From assembly GCF_965200585.1 (NCBI RefSeq), contig NZ_OZ241361.1: a DNA stretch of 64,000 nucleotides; one strand, written 5' to 3'. Every line of letters begins with the position of its first letter. Position 1 is the stretch's first letter. A program made the translations under genes and the position numbers. Of this stretch, positions 1 through 7,882 are shown one piece after another. The DNA comes from Bacterioplanoides sp965200585 (GTDB taxonomy: Bacteria; Pseudomonadota; Gammaproteobacteria; Pseudomonadales; Oceanobacteraceae). Below the pieces are notes generated by a model that was not told the DNA's origin, did not search any database, and worked only from the letters and a program-made list of their open reading frames with translations.

Positions 1-106
1 CACCGCCTAAATCACCGCCCAGAGAACGCAGTTTTTTGGTGCCAAAAATCATAATGACGATGGCCAGTACAATTAATAATTGCCAGATGCTGATACCACT
101 AAGCAT
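1..106 (-). CDS. tatA: Sec-independent protein translocase TatA (5' part only)
   Basis: Only the first 35 codons are inside the window; the gene runs off the left edge. The visible protein starts MLSGISIWQLLIVLAIVIMI and continues FGTKKLRSLGGDLGG. This is the TatA/E pattern: one short N-terminal membrane helix, the FGTKKL hinge, then the start of an amphipathic helix with paired glycines. TatA forms the pore-like component of the twin-arginine system that exports folded proteins across the inner membrane. It lies 52 nt after hisE on the same strand, the hisI-hisE-tatA order known in pseudomonads, where tatB and tatC follow. TatA versus TatB cannot be proved from 35 residues, but the FGTKKLR hinge and position favour TatA. 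Confidence 0.88.
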   Translation of the reverse strand, partial: MLSGISIWQLLIVLAIVIMIFGTKKLRSLGGDLGG

Positions 107-158
107 GAGATTTCCTCTTCTTGTTGCACTTCTGGTGAGAGTGCTTATTTATAAATGT

Positions 159-494
159 TTAATCTTTAGGCGTACGGGACGCTTTTTCTTCCAGCCCGGA
201 CATATCAAAGCGGCGAGCCAGTTCGTTGATCACGGCTTCCGGACGCTCCCCAAGTTGCGCCAGTGCCACCAGGCTATGAAACCATAAATCGGCGGTCTCG
301 TAGATAACGTCTTGGTTATCACCACTGATTTCGGCGTCTTTGGCAGCCAAAATTGTTTCGGTGGCTTCTTCACCCACCTTCTCCAGAATCTTGTTCAGGC
401 CTTTGTGATACAGGCTGGCTACATAGGAAGAGTCTTTGGAGGCGCCTTTACGCTCTTCCAGAATATCGCCCAGGGCCGAGAGAATATCGCTCAT
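159..494 (-). CDS. hisE: Phosphoribosyl-ATP pyrophosphatase HisE
   Basis: 111 residues, the usual size of a stand-alone HisE. It hydrolyses phosphoribosyl-ATP to phosphoribosyl-AMP and pyrophosphate, the second step of histidine synthesis in the cytoplasm. The all-alpha MazG-like fold signature is visible: KVGEEATETILAAK (about residues 39-52) followed by YETADLWFHSLVAL, which carry the acidic metal-binding residues. In enterobacteria this domain is fused to HisI; here it is separate, starting 40 nt after hisI on the same strand and followed by tatA. The chosen ATG at 494 fits the family N-terminus. Confidence 0.95.
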   Translation of the reverse strand: MSDILSALGDILEERKGASKDSSYVASLYHKGLNKILEKVGEEATETILAAKDAEISGDNQDVIYETADLWFHSLVALAQLGERPEAVINELARRFDMSGLEEKASRTPKD

Positions 495-534
495 AGCTGT
501 TTCATTTTCATTAATATGGGTTCGGCCGAAAGTG

Positions 535-915
535 TTAATAAATGTCTTTCGGGTCTTTTAGCACCGGATCAACAGCGATCCATTCACCATCCTGATACAC
601 CTGATAGAAGCAGCTCTCGCGGCCGGTATGGCAAGCGATGCCGCCGATCTGTTCTACCTGCATCACGACCACGTCGGCATCACAATCCAGGCGCAGTTCG
701 TGCAGCTGCTGCACATGGCCCGACTCTTCACCTTTACGCCATAGTTTCTGGCGTGAACGGGAGTAATAAATGGCACGGTTTTCTTTGGCGGTCAGTTCCA
801 GTGCTTCACGATTCATCCAGGCCATCATTAAAATACGGCCGCTTTTGTGATCCTGGGCAATGGCCGGAACCAAACCATCTTTATCCCATTTAACCGCGTC
901 TAACCAGTTGCTCAT
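535..915 (-). CDS. hisI: Phosphoribosyl-AMP cyclohydrolase HisI
   Basis: 126 residues. It opens the adenine ring of phosphoribosyl-AMP, the third step of histidine synthesis. Zinc and magnesium ligands of the family are visible: DCDAD at 77-81, CH at 95-96 and C102 in the segment GGIACHTGRESCFYQ. It is monofunctional, with no HisE domain at the C-terminus, as in pseudomonads. It is the first gene of the hisI-hisE-tatA run. The upstream spondin operon ends in a terminator at about 1045, so hisI probably has its own promoter between 916 and 1040. Confidence 0.95.
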   Translation of the reverse strand: MSNWLDAVKWDKDGLVPAIAQDHKSGRILMMAWMNREALELTAKENRAIYYSRSRQKLWRKGEESGHVQQLHELRLDCDADVVVMQVEQIGGIACHTGRESCFYQVYQDGEWIAVDPVLKDPKDIY

Positions 916-1044
916 GTTGTTCTCTTACATCCTATGCGCTTGCGCCCTGATGTGGATCAACAAGCTGAATACAGGCGATGCAGGATACCGTATGAGTTTG
1001 CTATGTGGAAGTTGACTGTTATGCACAAGCTGGCAAAAACAAAA

Positions 1045-1074
1045 AAGACCGGCACCTTATCAGGTGCCGGTCTT
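1045..1074 (-). terminator. Rho-independent terminator of the spondin operon
   Basis: A perfect 12-bp stem (AAGACCGGCACC / GGTGCCGGTCTT) with a six-base loop. On the minus strand it is followed by a T-rich run (complement of the A tract at 1035-1046). It sits 26 nt past the stop of the spondin lipoprotein gene and separates it from hisI. Confidence 0.9.
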
Positions 1075-1100
1075 CTTATTACAGCCTATCAGGCAAGCTC

Positions 1101-1832
1101 TTACTGAACGCGGGTTACACGAATCGCAACAGCAGGCTGATCAAAGCGGTGCGTGTGGTCCAGCGCTGAGGAGGCTAAACCCTGATCTTTGGTCAGAACC
1201 CCCTGGTGGAAGGTGACTTTGTTCAACAGATCATCACGCGCAACATTGGTACCTTCACCGTTAGCGGCAGGTCCTGGCATGGTTGCCGCCGTTTCGGTAT
1301 TCGCTTCGGTGCCAGCATCCCAAACCGGGCCGTTCCAGCGCATGGTGTCACCCACAGCCATGTTGCCCAGCAAGACATTGTTCACACCGGTGAACGCATC
1401 GTTGGTATTCGCCAGCATTGTCAGACCCGTCAGATACAGACCTTCGGTTGACGAAACACCGTCTAGCGTCATAGTAAAGGTACGGTTGCCACCCGGAGGT
1501 ACAACGGCCGGACCAGCATACGTTTTTAATACCGCAGCATTGCTGCCTGCCGCCGTTAACAGCGCTGCTGGTGAGCCACTTTCTGCCAGATCTTCCAGCT
1601 CAACCGACGCGGCTTCACCTTCGTTAAAGGCCAGGTAGCCACGGCGGTGAACAATCACTGCAGCCGGAGTCTGAGGCTGACCTGAGGTCAGGTTGGTCAG
1701 AGAAATTTGCAACTGAACCTGACTCGTTTGTGGTGCCGGATCATTATCATCGTCGTCATCACCGCCACAAGCGACCAGCATGGCGCTGATCAGCGGTAAT
1801 ACCGCTATTTGTTTTAAAGTACGTAAACCCAT
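1101..1832 (-). CDS. Spondin-domain lipoprotein
   Basis: 243 residues. Residues 1-22 are a lipoprotein signal with lipobox LVAC (Cys22) and a glycine/aspartate linker (GGDDDDD). No Asp at +2 is seen, so outer-membrane sorting is expected. The remainder matches the bacterial spondin_N pattern: an N-terminal strand region with LTNLTSGQPQTP, LAFNEGEAASVELEDLAESG, PPGGNRTFTM and LTMLANTNDAFTGVNN, ending VAIRVTRV. The spondin_N domain is a beta-sandwich best known from animal extracellular-matrix proteins; the bacterial role is not established. It is the second gene of a two-gene operon, 23 nt after the paralogous secreted protein. Confident as to family, no substrate can be proposed. Confidence 0.8.
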   Translation of the reverse strand: MGLRTLKQIAVLPLISAMLVACGGDDDDDNDPAPQTSQVQLQISLTNLTSGQPQTPAAVIVHRRGYLAFNEGEAASVELEDLAESGSPAALLTAAGSNAAVLKTYAGPAVVPPGGNRTFTMTLDGVSSTEGLYLTGLTMLANTNDAFTGVNNVLLGNMAVGDTMRWNGPVWDAGTEANTETAATMPGPAANGEGTNVARDDLLNKVTFHQGVLTKDQGLASSALDHTHRFDQPAVAIRVTRVQ

Positions 1833-1855
1833 TGTGGTTCTCCTTGCTTAACGGC

Positions 1856-2578
1856 TTATTTAACAACAACTTTTAAGCGAGCAACCGGGTTTAACCAGCG
1901 GTGTTTTGAGCTGTCGATATCAGAAGCGCCGCCGCTTGCATCCAGGTCACCCAGGTTACCACGGTGGATATGAACCACACCGTTTTCATCACCGGTTGGG
2001 CCAACACCCGTACCGCCAGAAGTCACAACGCCGTTACCACCCGGGTTACCAAAGGTCATCAGGAACGGAGGGTTTGGCTGAGAGCTGGCCAGTTCATCGT
2101 TGTATTCTGTGCCTGAATCGTAAGCGTTCAGATTAACGGTGTAAGTGCCTGGCTCTGTTGGAATTTTCCAGTTGTTCAGAGTCACAAAGCCATCGTTGGT
2201 TGGCAGTAACATGGCTGCCAGTGACAGGTACTCGTTACCAGCGTCTGGCTTAATGGTGAAGGTTTTGATTTCACCTGGAGCAACCGGGCCGTTAGAAGCG
2301 CCTGGAGCGCCGCTGTCACCACCGTCGGATACATTGGCCGAAGCATTGGTTGCCAGTGTAACTAAACCAGAGATATCGCCACCTTCTGCCATTTCTTCCA
2401 GTTGATCAGAGGCTTCTTCACCGGCGGTGAACAATTTAAAGGTATTGCTGTGCGCAGCCGCAAAAACCGGGGTGAAGTAAACACCCTGTGTGGCATTGGT
2501 CAGCGTAATTTCTAATTCTGCGTGTGCTGCGGTGGCCGCAGCAATTAAACCCACTGCAGTGGCTAATTTTTTAATCAT
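1856..2578 (-). CDS. Secreted spondin-domain protein
   Basis: 240 residues. A Sec signal peptide (MIKKLATAVGLIAAATAAHA) is cut before ELEITLTN. The mature protein has the same order of motifs as its downstream paralogue: LTNATQGVYFTP, LFTAGEEASDQLEEMAEGGD, VAPGEIKTFTI, LAAMLLPTNDGFVTLNN and a C-terminal VARLKVVVK strand. This fits spondin_N. Unlike its neighbour it has no lipobox and should be soluble in the periplasm or exported. A good ribosome-binding site (AGGATAGGA) precedes the ATG. Both genes lie between ubiB and hisI, which are close neighbours in pseudomonads, so the pair looks like an insertion into a conserved neighbourhood. Confidence 0.8.
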   Translation of the reverse strand: MIKKLATAVGLIAAATAAHAELEITLTNATQGVYFTPVFAAAHSNTFKLFTAGEEASDQLEEMAEGGDISGLVTLATNASANVSDGGDSGAPGASNGPVAPGEIKTFTIKPDAGNEYLSLAAMLLPTNDGFVTLNNWKIPTEPGTYTVNLNAYDSGTEYNDELASSQPNPPFLMTFGNPGGNGVVTSGGTGVGPTGDENGVVHIHRGNLGDLDASGGASDIDSSKHRWLNPVARLKVVVK

Positions 2579-2688
2579 GGTGTGATTCCTATCCTGTCCA
2601 AAAGTATCGTTGTTGTTGTGTGCACGTCGGGTAAGAGGCAGGCTTCAGGCGAAGAGTTCAAAAAATAAAAAAATTATTTTTCGGGATA

Positions 2689-2719
2689 TTTTTTGCCGTT
2701 TTGTAGTCGTGGCAAAAAA
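2689..2719 (-). other. Hairpin in the leader region of the spondin operon
   Basis: A perfect 9-bp stem (TTTTTTGCC / GGCAAAAAA) with a 13-nt loop, in AT-rich DNA between the ubiB terminator and the spondin ATG at 2578. Transcription of the spondin operon must start somewhere in 2579-2756, so the hairpin is either just upstream of, or inside, the leader. Function unknown. Confidence 0.4.
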
Positions 2720-2756
2720 CGCAATAAATAAAAAAATGGAGGGAACTAATACAAAA

Positions 2757-2786
2757 AAAGCGGAAGTAGACCACTACTTCCGCTTT
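2757..2786 (-). terminator. Rho-independent terminator of ubiE-ubiJ-ubiB
   Basis: A 13-bp stem (AAAGCGGAAGTAG / CTACTTCCGCTTT) with loop ACCA, 48 nt past the ubiB stop. On the minus strand it is followed by a T run (complement of A7 at 2753-2759). It isolates the ubi operon from the spondin operon. Confidence 0.9.
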
Positions 2787-2833
2787 GTTTTAATAACGCA
2801 TTTAAATCCAGAATAAAACTCGATGATTGTTGC

Positions 2834-4486
2834 TTAAGCCTTTATTAATAACCAAAGAATTCCAATGCCGGTTAACGATAAACCGGCAACTTCAGGAATG
2901 CCCAGTGTAAAGGCCTGCCACCAACTGAACAATCCGGCCATTGTGGTTAAGGTACCCAATGTCTGATGGCGTTTCTGAATTTGTTGCTGTTGCAGCGCCT
3001 GATGCAGTTGCACAATTTCCTGCTGCAGCGATTGCTGATTCTCATCCATATGGTTTAAACGAGATAAAGCGCCATGAACCAGGCCAGGGATTTGTGGCGC
3101 TTTTTCGATCCAGCCGGGCAGCTGACGTTTTAATTCCTGATAAGCGGCTTTCGGACCAAAACGGTCGCGCATCCAGCGTTCCAGGTACGGTTTGGCTGTG
3201 CTCCATAAATCCAGTTGCGGATAAAGCTGGCGACCGAGGCCTTCAATATTCAGCAGGGTTTTCTGCAACAGCACCAACTGTGGCTGCACTTCCATATTAA
3301 AGCGGCGAGCGGTACTGAATAACTGAATCAGCACCTGACCAAAGGAAATCTCGGCCAACGGTTTATCAAAAATAGGCTCACAAACGCTACGAATGGCCGC
3401 AGCAAATTCATGCACTTTGGTACTGGGCGGTACCCAACCGGAATCAATATGTAATTGCGCGACCTGATGATAATCCTGATTAAAAAAGGCCAGCAGATTC
3501 ATCGCCAGATAATGCTGATCTTCTTCGGTTAAGGTGCCCACAATGCCACAATCAATAGCAATGTATTGCGGTGCAGCCGGATTGTTGCGCGAAACAAAGA
3601 TATTGCCCGGGTGCATATCGGCATGAAAGAAACTGTCGCGGAATACCTGAGTAAAAAAGATTTCCACCCCCCGCTCGGCCAACACTTTCATATTGGTGTT
3701 CTGGGCATTCAGCTGTTCAACATCCGCCACCTGGATGCCATAAATACGCTCGCTCACCATGACTTTACTGCGGCAATATTCCCAGAAAACTTCAGGCAAG
3801 TAGAGGCTGTCTGAATCGGCAAAATTACGTTTCAGTTGGGTGGCGTTGGAGGCTTCAATTTGTAAGTTCAGTTCGCCATAAATGGTGTGGCGGTAATCTT
3901 CTACCACTTCTAATGGTTTCAGGCGACGGCCATCAGCAGAATATTTCACTAATAGTTTTGCCATCAGCTCCAGCAGTTGCAGGTCGCGCTCGATGGTGTT
4001 TTCAATACCCGGGCGAACCACTTTAACCACCACTTCTTGATCGCCGTATTCACTGTCTTGTGGCAAGCGTGCGGTATGGACCTGAGCAATGGAGGCGGAA
4101 GCTAATGGTTGTGGTGAGAATTCTGAAAACAACTGCTCAATCTTTTGACCCAGCTGATCTTCAATTAAGGCAATGGCTAAATCACTGTCGAACGGCGGTA
4201 CGTCATCCTGTAAACGGCGTAACTCTTTAACAATGTCGTCGGGGATCAGATCCGGGCGGGTTGATAAAATCTGGCCGAATTTTACAAAGATCGGCCCAAG
4301 CGCTTCGAGTGCCAAGCGCAGTCGCGCACCACGATTAAGCTTGCTGGGGACCGGATTTAACCGCCAGGGTGCCAGCCATAAAGCAATTCGCAGTGACAGC
4401 GGCAGCTGTTCTACCGGTACCAGACTGTCGAGACGGTATTTGGTGAAGATAAAAAGAATTTTCCACAGTCGCCAGAGGTTGGCCAT
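2834..4486 (-). CDS. ubiB: Ubiquinone biosynthesis accessory ATPase/kinase-like protein UbiB
   Basis: 550 residues, close to E. coli UbiB. It belongs to the ADCK/UbiB atypical kinase-like family, which has ATPase activity and is needed for ubiquinone synthesis; it is thought to help extract or deliver hydrophobic intermediates at the inner membrane. The family KxGQ motif is KFGQ at 69-72, followed by ILSTRPDLIPDDI. The lipid-kinase-like core includes ASASIAQVHTA, HADMHPGNIFV (catalytic-loop region) and AIDCGIVGTL (metal-binding DFG-like segment). The C-terminus carries hydrophobic membrane segments (from about 510 on). It is last in the ubiE-ubiJ-ubiB operon, 19 nt after ubiJ. Confidence 0.96.
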   Translation of the reverse strand: MANLWRLWKILFIFTKYRLDSLVPVEQLPLSLRIALWLAPWRLNPVPSKLNRGARLRLALEALGPIFVKFGQILSTRPDLIPDDIVKELRRLQDDVPPFDSDLAIALIEDQLGQKIEQLFSEFSPQPLASASIAQVHTARLPQDSEYGDQEVVVKVVRPGIENTIERDLQLLELMAKLLVKYSADGRRLKPLEVVEDYRHTIYGELNLQIEASNATQLKRNFADSDSLYLPEVFWEYCRSKVMVSERIYGIQVADVEQLNAQNTNMKVLAERGVEIFFTQVFRDSFFHADMHPGNIFVSRNNPAAPQYIAIDCGIVGTLTEEDQHYLAMNLLAFFNQDYHQVAQLHIDSGWVPPSTKVHEFAAAIRSVCEPIFDKPLAEISFGQVLIQLFSTARRFNMEVQPQLVLLQKTLLNIEGLGRQLYPQLDLWSTAKPYLERWMRDRFGPKAAYQELKRQLPGWIEKAPQIPGLVHGALSRLNHMDENQQSLQQEIVQLHQALQQQQIQKRHQTLGTLTTMAGLFSWWQAFTLGIPEVAGLSLTGIGILWLLIKA

Positions 4487-4505
4487 ACGGGAAGTCCTGA
4501 AGTAA

Positions 4506-5147
4506 TTAAGATTCTAAGAAAGTGATACGGGCCTGAAGGCGATCGGCGGCTAAGCGCAATTCATCAACCTGGCTGGCAAACTCACTGAGTTGTGGTTCTG
4601 GGGTAACCAGCTGAGCTTCATCTTCGAGATATTCTTTTGCCGCAACGGTATAGGTCGCCTGGGTTGAGCGGCCCCATTTCATCAGCCCACGTACACCTTT
4701 GCCCAGCTGATGTGCCAGCAGGCCACCGGTTAATGGCTGAATCAGCGCTTCCCAATCAATATCCAGTTGCTGCAGCACCTTGGTCAAGGTGATGGACAGC
4801 TCAGTGTCACCGTCCATATCAATGGCGCTGTTGATCAGTTGATTGGCTTTGTTGTCGGCTTTGGCGAGGGCAATAAAGTCGGCCAGTGAGCCGCTCATGG
4901 TGACATCCGGCTGAGCTTCATTGTGCAGGCTCAGGCCTAACCCCTGAGCGGATAAACGCAGGTAGACACTATTAAAGGAATCGATCTGCACACACACCAG
5001 TCGCCCGGCGTGTGTGGCAAAAACCTGTAACGCGGCGGGGTCTTGTTGCAGCAAGCGGTTAACCGCTGCTTCTATCGGCACCAGTGCACCCTGTAGCAGG
5101 GTGGGGTTATTGCCCAAATGGCTGATCAGCTTGGTGAGTGCGCCCAT
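4506..5147 (-). CDS. ubiJ: Ubiquinone biosynthesis accessory factor UbiJ
   Basis: 213 residues from the ATG at 5147; a TTG one codon earlier (5150) is an alternative sharing the same ribosome-binding site GAGGA. It has an SCP2-like lipid-binding domain over about residues 1-130 (VRQ-type segments such as LSLHNEAQPDVTMSGSLADFIAL) and a C-terminal coiled-coil tail (ASQVDELRLAADRLQARITFLES). This is the layout of UbiJ, which with UbiK organises the soluble ubiquinone-synthesis complex and binds the isoprenoid intermediates. It lies between ubiE and ubiB, as in most gammaproteobacteria, with a 15-nt gap after ubiE. Confidence 0.9.
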   Translation of the reverse strand: MGALTKLISHLGNNPTLLQGALVPIEAAVNRLLQQDPAALQVFATHAGRLVCVQIDSFNSVYLRLSAQGLGLSLHNEAQPDVTMSGSLADFIALAKADNKANQLINSAIDMDGDTELSITLTKVLQQLDIDWEALIQPLTGGLLAHQLGKGVRGLMKWGRSTQATYTVAAKEYLEDEAQLVTPEPQLSEFASQVDELRLAADRLQARITFLES

Positions 5148-5162
5148 CAATGGCGATTCCTC

Positions 5163-5909
5163 TTACGGTTTGATGCCGCGGTGTAACGCCACAACGCCAC
5201 TGGTCATATTGTGGTAAGTGCAGCGCACCAGACCGGCGTCTTCCATCATACCTTTCAGGGTTTCCTGATCCGGGTGCATACGGATGGATTCGGCCAGGTA
5301 TTTATAGCTTTCAGAGTCGTTAGCGACGACCTTGCCCATAAACGGCAATGCGGTGAAGGAATACAGATCGTAGGCTTTGCTCATCAGCGGATTGGTCGGT
5401 TTGGAGAACTCCAGCACCAGCAAGCGGCCACCGGGTTTTAATACCCGCGCCATTGAACGCAGCGCTTTGTCTTTGTCGGTAACATTACGCAAGCCAAAGG
5501 CAATGGTAATCACATCAAACGAGTTATCGGCAAATGGCAGGCATTCGGCGTTGGCCTGAACGTAGTCGATATTACCAACATAGCCCTGGTCGGTCAGGCG
5601 ATCACGGCCGACATTCAGCATCGATGAGTTGATGTCAGCCAGCACCACACCGCCGCTAGGGCCAACAATTTTGGAGAACTTCTTGGTCAGGTCACCGGTA
5701 CCACCGGCCAGATCCAGTACCTGGTCGCCCGGGCGCACACCACTCATATCAATGGTGAAACGCTTCCATAAACGATGCACACCGAATGACATCAGGTCAT
5801 TCATCACATCGTATTTTGCCGCCACCGAGTGAAAAACATCGGCCACCATGGCCTGCTTCTTTTCGGAATCAACGGTCTGATAACCAAAGTGTGTTTTATT
5901 GTCTGACAT
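5163..5909 (-). CDS. ubiE: Ubiquinone/menaquinone C-methyltransferase UbiE
   Basis: 248 residues, near the 251 of E. coli UbiE. It is a class I SAM-dependent methyltransferase that methylates the benzoquinol (and naphthoquinol) ring. Visible signatures are FGYQTVDSEKKQAMVADVFHSVAAKYDVMNDLMS at the N-terminus (ends of the segment named only), SAM-binding motif VLDLAGGTGDL, and the UbiE signature RVLKPGGRLLVLEFSKP. The ATG at 5909 has AAGAAGG six bases upstream. It is first in ubiE-ubiJ-ubiB; the promoter should lie in the 5910-6140 gap. Confidence 0.97.
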   Translation of the reverse strand: MSDNKTHFGYQTVDSEKKQAMVADVFHSVAAKYDVMNDLMSFGVHRLWKRFTIDMSGVRPGDQVLDLAGGTGDLTKKFSKIVGPSGGVVLADINSSMLNVGRDRLTDQGYVGNIDYVQANAECLPFADNSFDVITIAFGLRNVTDKDKALRSMARVLKPGGRLLVLEFSKPTNPLMSKAYDLYSFTALPFMGKVVANDSESYKYLAESIRMHPDQETLKGMMEDAGLVRCTYHNMTSGVVALHRGIKP

Positions 5910-6142
5910 GATGACCTTCTTGTTCGGGCCTGAGACTCGTGTTTGTACGGGTCAGGAAATAACGTTGCAGGCATTTTACCCAGCCACCGGGAGAATGTCT
6001 TGTGCTGAGTCAGGCGCTGGCGGTAGGCTTAGCGGCAAATTCATGCTGGGGAGGTTGTCAGTTTGACGTCTTTGCACCCAGACAGCTGCGGCATCTTCGG
6101 CCATGATGCCGGGCAATCAATAATAACGATCGCGCAGAGGAA

Positions 6143-6406
6143 ATGACTATGGTGATGATGAATAAAGTAGTAATGGTAATTTTCTGGCTGCTGGCCGGAC
6201 TGGCCTGGCTGCAGAACTGGCCGGACTGGTTAGGGTTATTACCTACCGTTGCGCTTGCCGTGGCGGCGGTTCATGTGCTGGAAGTGGGGTATTTCTGGGT
6301 GGCGTTAAAAGATCGCAGTAAAAGCCCGGCGGCGGATGCGCTGCAGATTTTTATCTTTGGTATTTTCCATATGCAGCGTTTTATTAAGGCTGAAAGCGCC
6401 AGCTAA
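6143..6406 (+). CDS. Small inner-membrane protein, DUF1145-like
   Basis: 87 residues with two or three hydrophobic segments (about 8-22, 26-48 and 66-80). The tail GIFHMQRFIK and the HVLEVGYF segment recall the small DUF1145 membrane proteins. This is a remembered resemblance only, and function is unknown for that family. A purine-rich AGAGGAAATG precedes the start; an internal ATG two or five codons later is possible. It is a single-gene unit ending at a strong terminator shared with the convergent TolC family gene. Confidence 0.6.
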   Translation: MTMVMMNKVVMVIFWLLAGLAWLQNWPDWLGLLPTVALAVAAVHVLEVGYFWVALKDRSKSPAADALQIFIFGIFHMQRFIKAESAS

Positions 6407-6433
6407 GCTTGCTGAAGACTGAGACCCGAACAT

Positions 6434-6471
6434 AAAAAAACGGAGCTGACTGATGTTAGCTCCGTTTTTTT
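6434..6471. terminator. Bidirectional rho-independent terminator
   Basis: A 10-bp stem (CGGAGCTGAC / GTTAGCTCCG, one G-T pair) with loop TGAT, flanked by A7 on the left and T7 on the right, so it works on both strands. It lies between the convergent DUF1145-like and TolC family genes. Confidence 0.92.
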
Positions 6472-6502
6472 ATATCAACATTTTATATCAGCAACCAAAC
6501 CG

Positions 6503-7882
6503 TTAGCTTTGTGTGGCCGACGGATCCTGAGTTGCTGACGGTGCCGTTTGTGGTGCCGCAGCGGGCTGTGCCAGCCAGCCGTTTAACATGTCAATGTCTT
6601 TGGCATTCAGGGTACCGGCAAAAAACTTCAGGTTCAGCAGGTTCTCAATATAATCGTAACGGGCATTGGCATAATCGCTCTGAGCACGGAACAGGTTGCG
6701 CTGGGCATCCAGCACTTCAACAATATTCCGGGTACCCACTTCATAACCGGTTTCGGTGGCTTCCAGTGCACTCTCAGCCGAGACAATTGCTTGTTTACGG
6801 GCTTTCACATTCAGCACATCGGTTTTAATCAGGCGGAACAAACTGCGGATGTTCTGCTTAACCGTACGACGTTCGTTTTCCAGCTGATACTCTGACGCGG
6901 CAAACTGTTTCGCTGCTTGTTTGCTCTGGCTGTATAACGAGCCACCCGCCAACAGCGGCACCGATAACTGTACTCCAATGGCGGTGGTTTCCTGATTGTA
7001 AGTGTCGTCGCTAGTAAAGGATGGTTGATCGCCATCGGTATAAGACGCTACCAGATTCACTGATGGTAAATGATTGGAGCGCGTGGCATTACGTTGCATG
7101 CGCACAGCTTCTTTGTTGGCTTCGGCCAGACGTAACCCTGCGTATTTGGCCATGCCAGACGCCAGCCATTCATCAGCAACCGCTGGTTGAGGCATCTCCA
7201 TCGTTACTTCAGGACGCAATGGTGTCACGGTATCAAAATAGGTACCGGTTAAACGCTCCAGTGCTTCGTAGCTGATATCCAGGTTGGCTTCCTGACCCAG
7301 CAGGTTGACATAACTTAAGTCATAACCGGCCTGCGCTTCGTGTACTTCAGTGATTGCAATTAAACCGACATCAAAGCGTTGTTTGGTTTGCTCCAGTGAG
7401 CGCTTAACGGCTTTCTCTTCTGCCTGGGCAGCAGAAAGGTTGTCTTGCGCACGCAAAACATTGAAATAGCTCTGGGCACTGCGCAGCAGTAACTGCTGTT
7501 CTGCCAGCTGTAACTGGTAACCGGCGACATCATCGCCAGCAACCGCAGCCTGATAGGTGTACCAGCTGTTCAGGTTAAACAGTGCCTGAGAAGCTTGCAG
7601 CTGTAACTGACTCTGTTCGTAATCACGTTCTTCGGTGCCAATGCTGCCAGCGGGTAAATCCGATTCCACATCAATCTGAGTGATGCTGTAGTTCAGGCTT
7701 GCCTGGGGCAATAAACCACCACGGGCGGTTCCGACGTTATAGCTGTTGGCCTGACGATTGGCCCGGGCGGTGGCAATTTCGGCATCGTTGCTGACCGCAT
7801 ACTGATAAATGGTGCTAAGGTCGGCGGCGTGCGACAGGCTGCTGGCTAATACGGCAGCGCTGAGGGTCAGGATTTTTTTCAT
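6503..7882 (-). CDS. tolC: TolC family outer-membrane efflux/secretion channel
   Basis: 459 residues starting at the ATG at 7882, which gives a clean Sec signal peptide (MKKILTLSAAVLASSLSHA, then ADLSTIYQYA). Upstream in-frame codons exist but would bury the signal. TolC proteins form trimeric outer-membrane barrels with a periplasmic alpha-helical tunnel, the exit duct for tripartite pumps and type I secretion. The two internally repeated OEP halves are visible, each with long helices, for example ERLTGTYFD and GYEVGTRNIVEVLDAQRNLF (the typical second-repeat signature). A low-complexity Ala/Gln/Thr tail ends the protein. It is divergent from yqiB-cpdA-yqiA-parE, the same neighbourhood as E. 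coli tolC. Confidence 0.92.
   Translation of the reverse strand: MKKILTLSAAVLASSLSHAADLSTIYQYAVSNDAEIATARANRQANSYNVGTARGGLLPQASLNYSITQIDVESDLPAGSIGTEERDYEQSQLQLQASQALFNLNSWYTYQAAVAGDDVAGYQLQLAEQQLLLRSAQSYFNVLRAQDNLSAAQAEEKAVKRSLEQTKQRFDVGLIAITEVHEAQAGYDLSYVNLLGQEANLDISYEALERLTGTYFDTVTPLRPEVTMEMPQPAVADEWLASGMAKYAGLRLAEANKEAVRMQRNATRSNHLPSVNLVASYTDGDQPSFTSDDTYNQETTAIGVQLSVPLLAGGSLYSQSKQAAKQFAASEYQLENERRTVKQNIRSLFRLIKTDVLNVKARKQAIVSAESALEATETGYEVGTRNIVEVLDAQRNLFRAQSDYANARYDYIENLLNLKFFAGTLNAKDIDMLNGWLAQPAAAPQTAPSATQDPSATQS

Noticed and set aside
1189..1638. Long plus-strand open frame opposite the spondin lipoprotein gene
   Set aside because: It is the antisense shadow of a gene with a clear signal peptide and family pattern; no motif or ribosome-binding site of its own.
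6089..6111. Stem CGGCATC / GATGCCG in the gap before the DUF1145-like gene
   Set aside because: Only 7 bp with no T run and no nearby gene end that needs a terminator.
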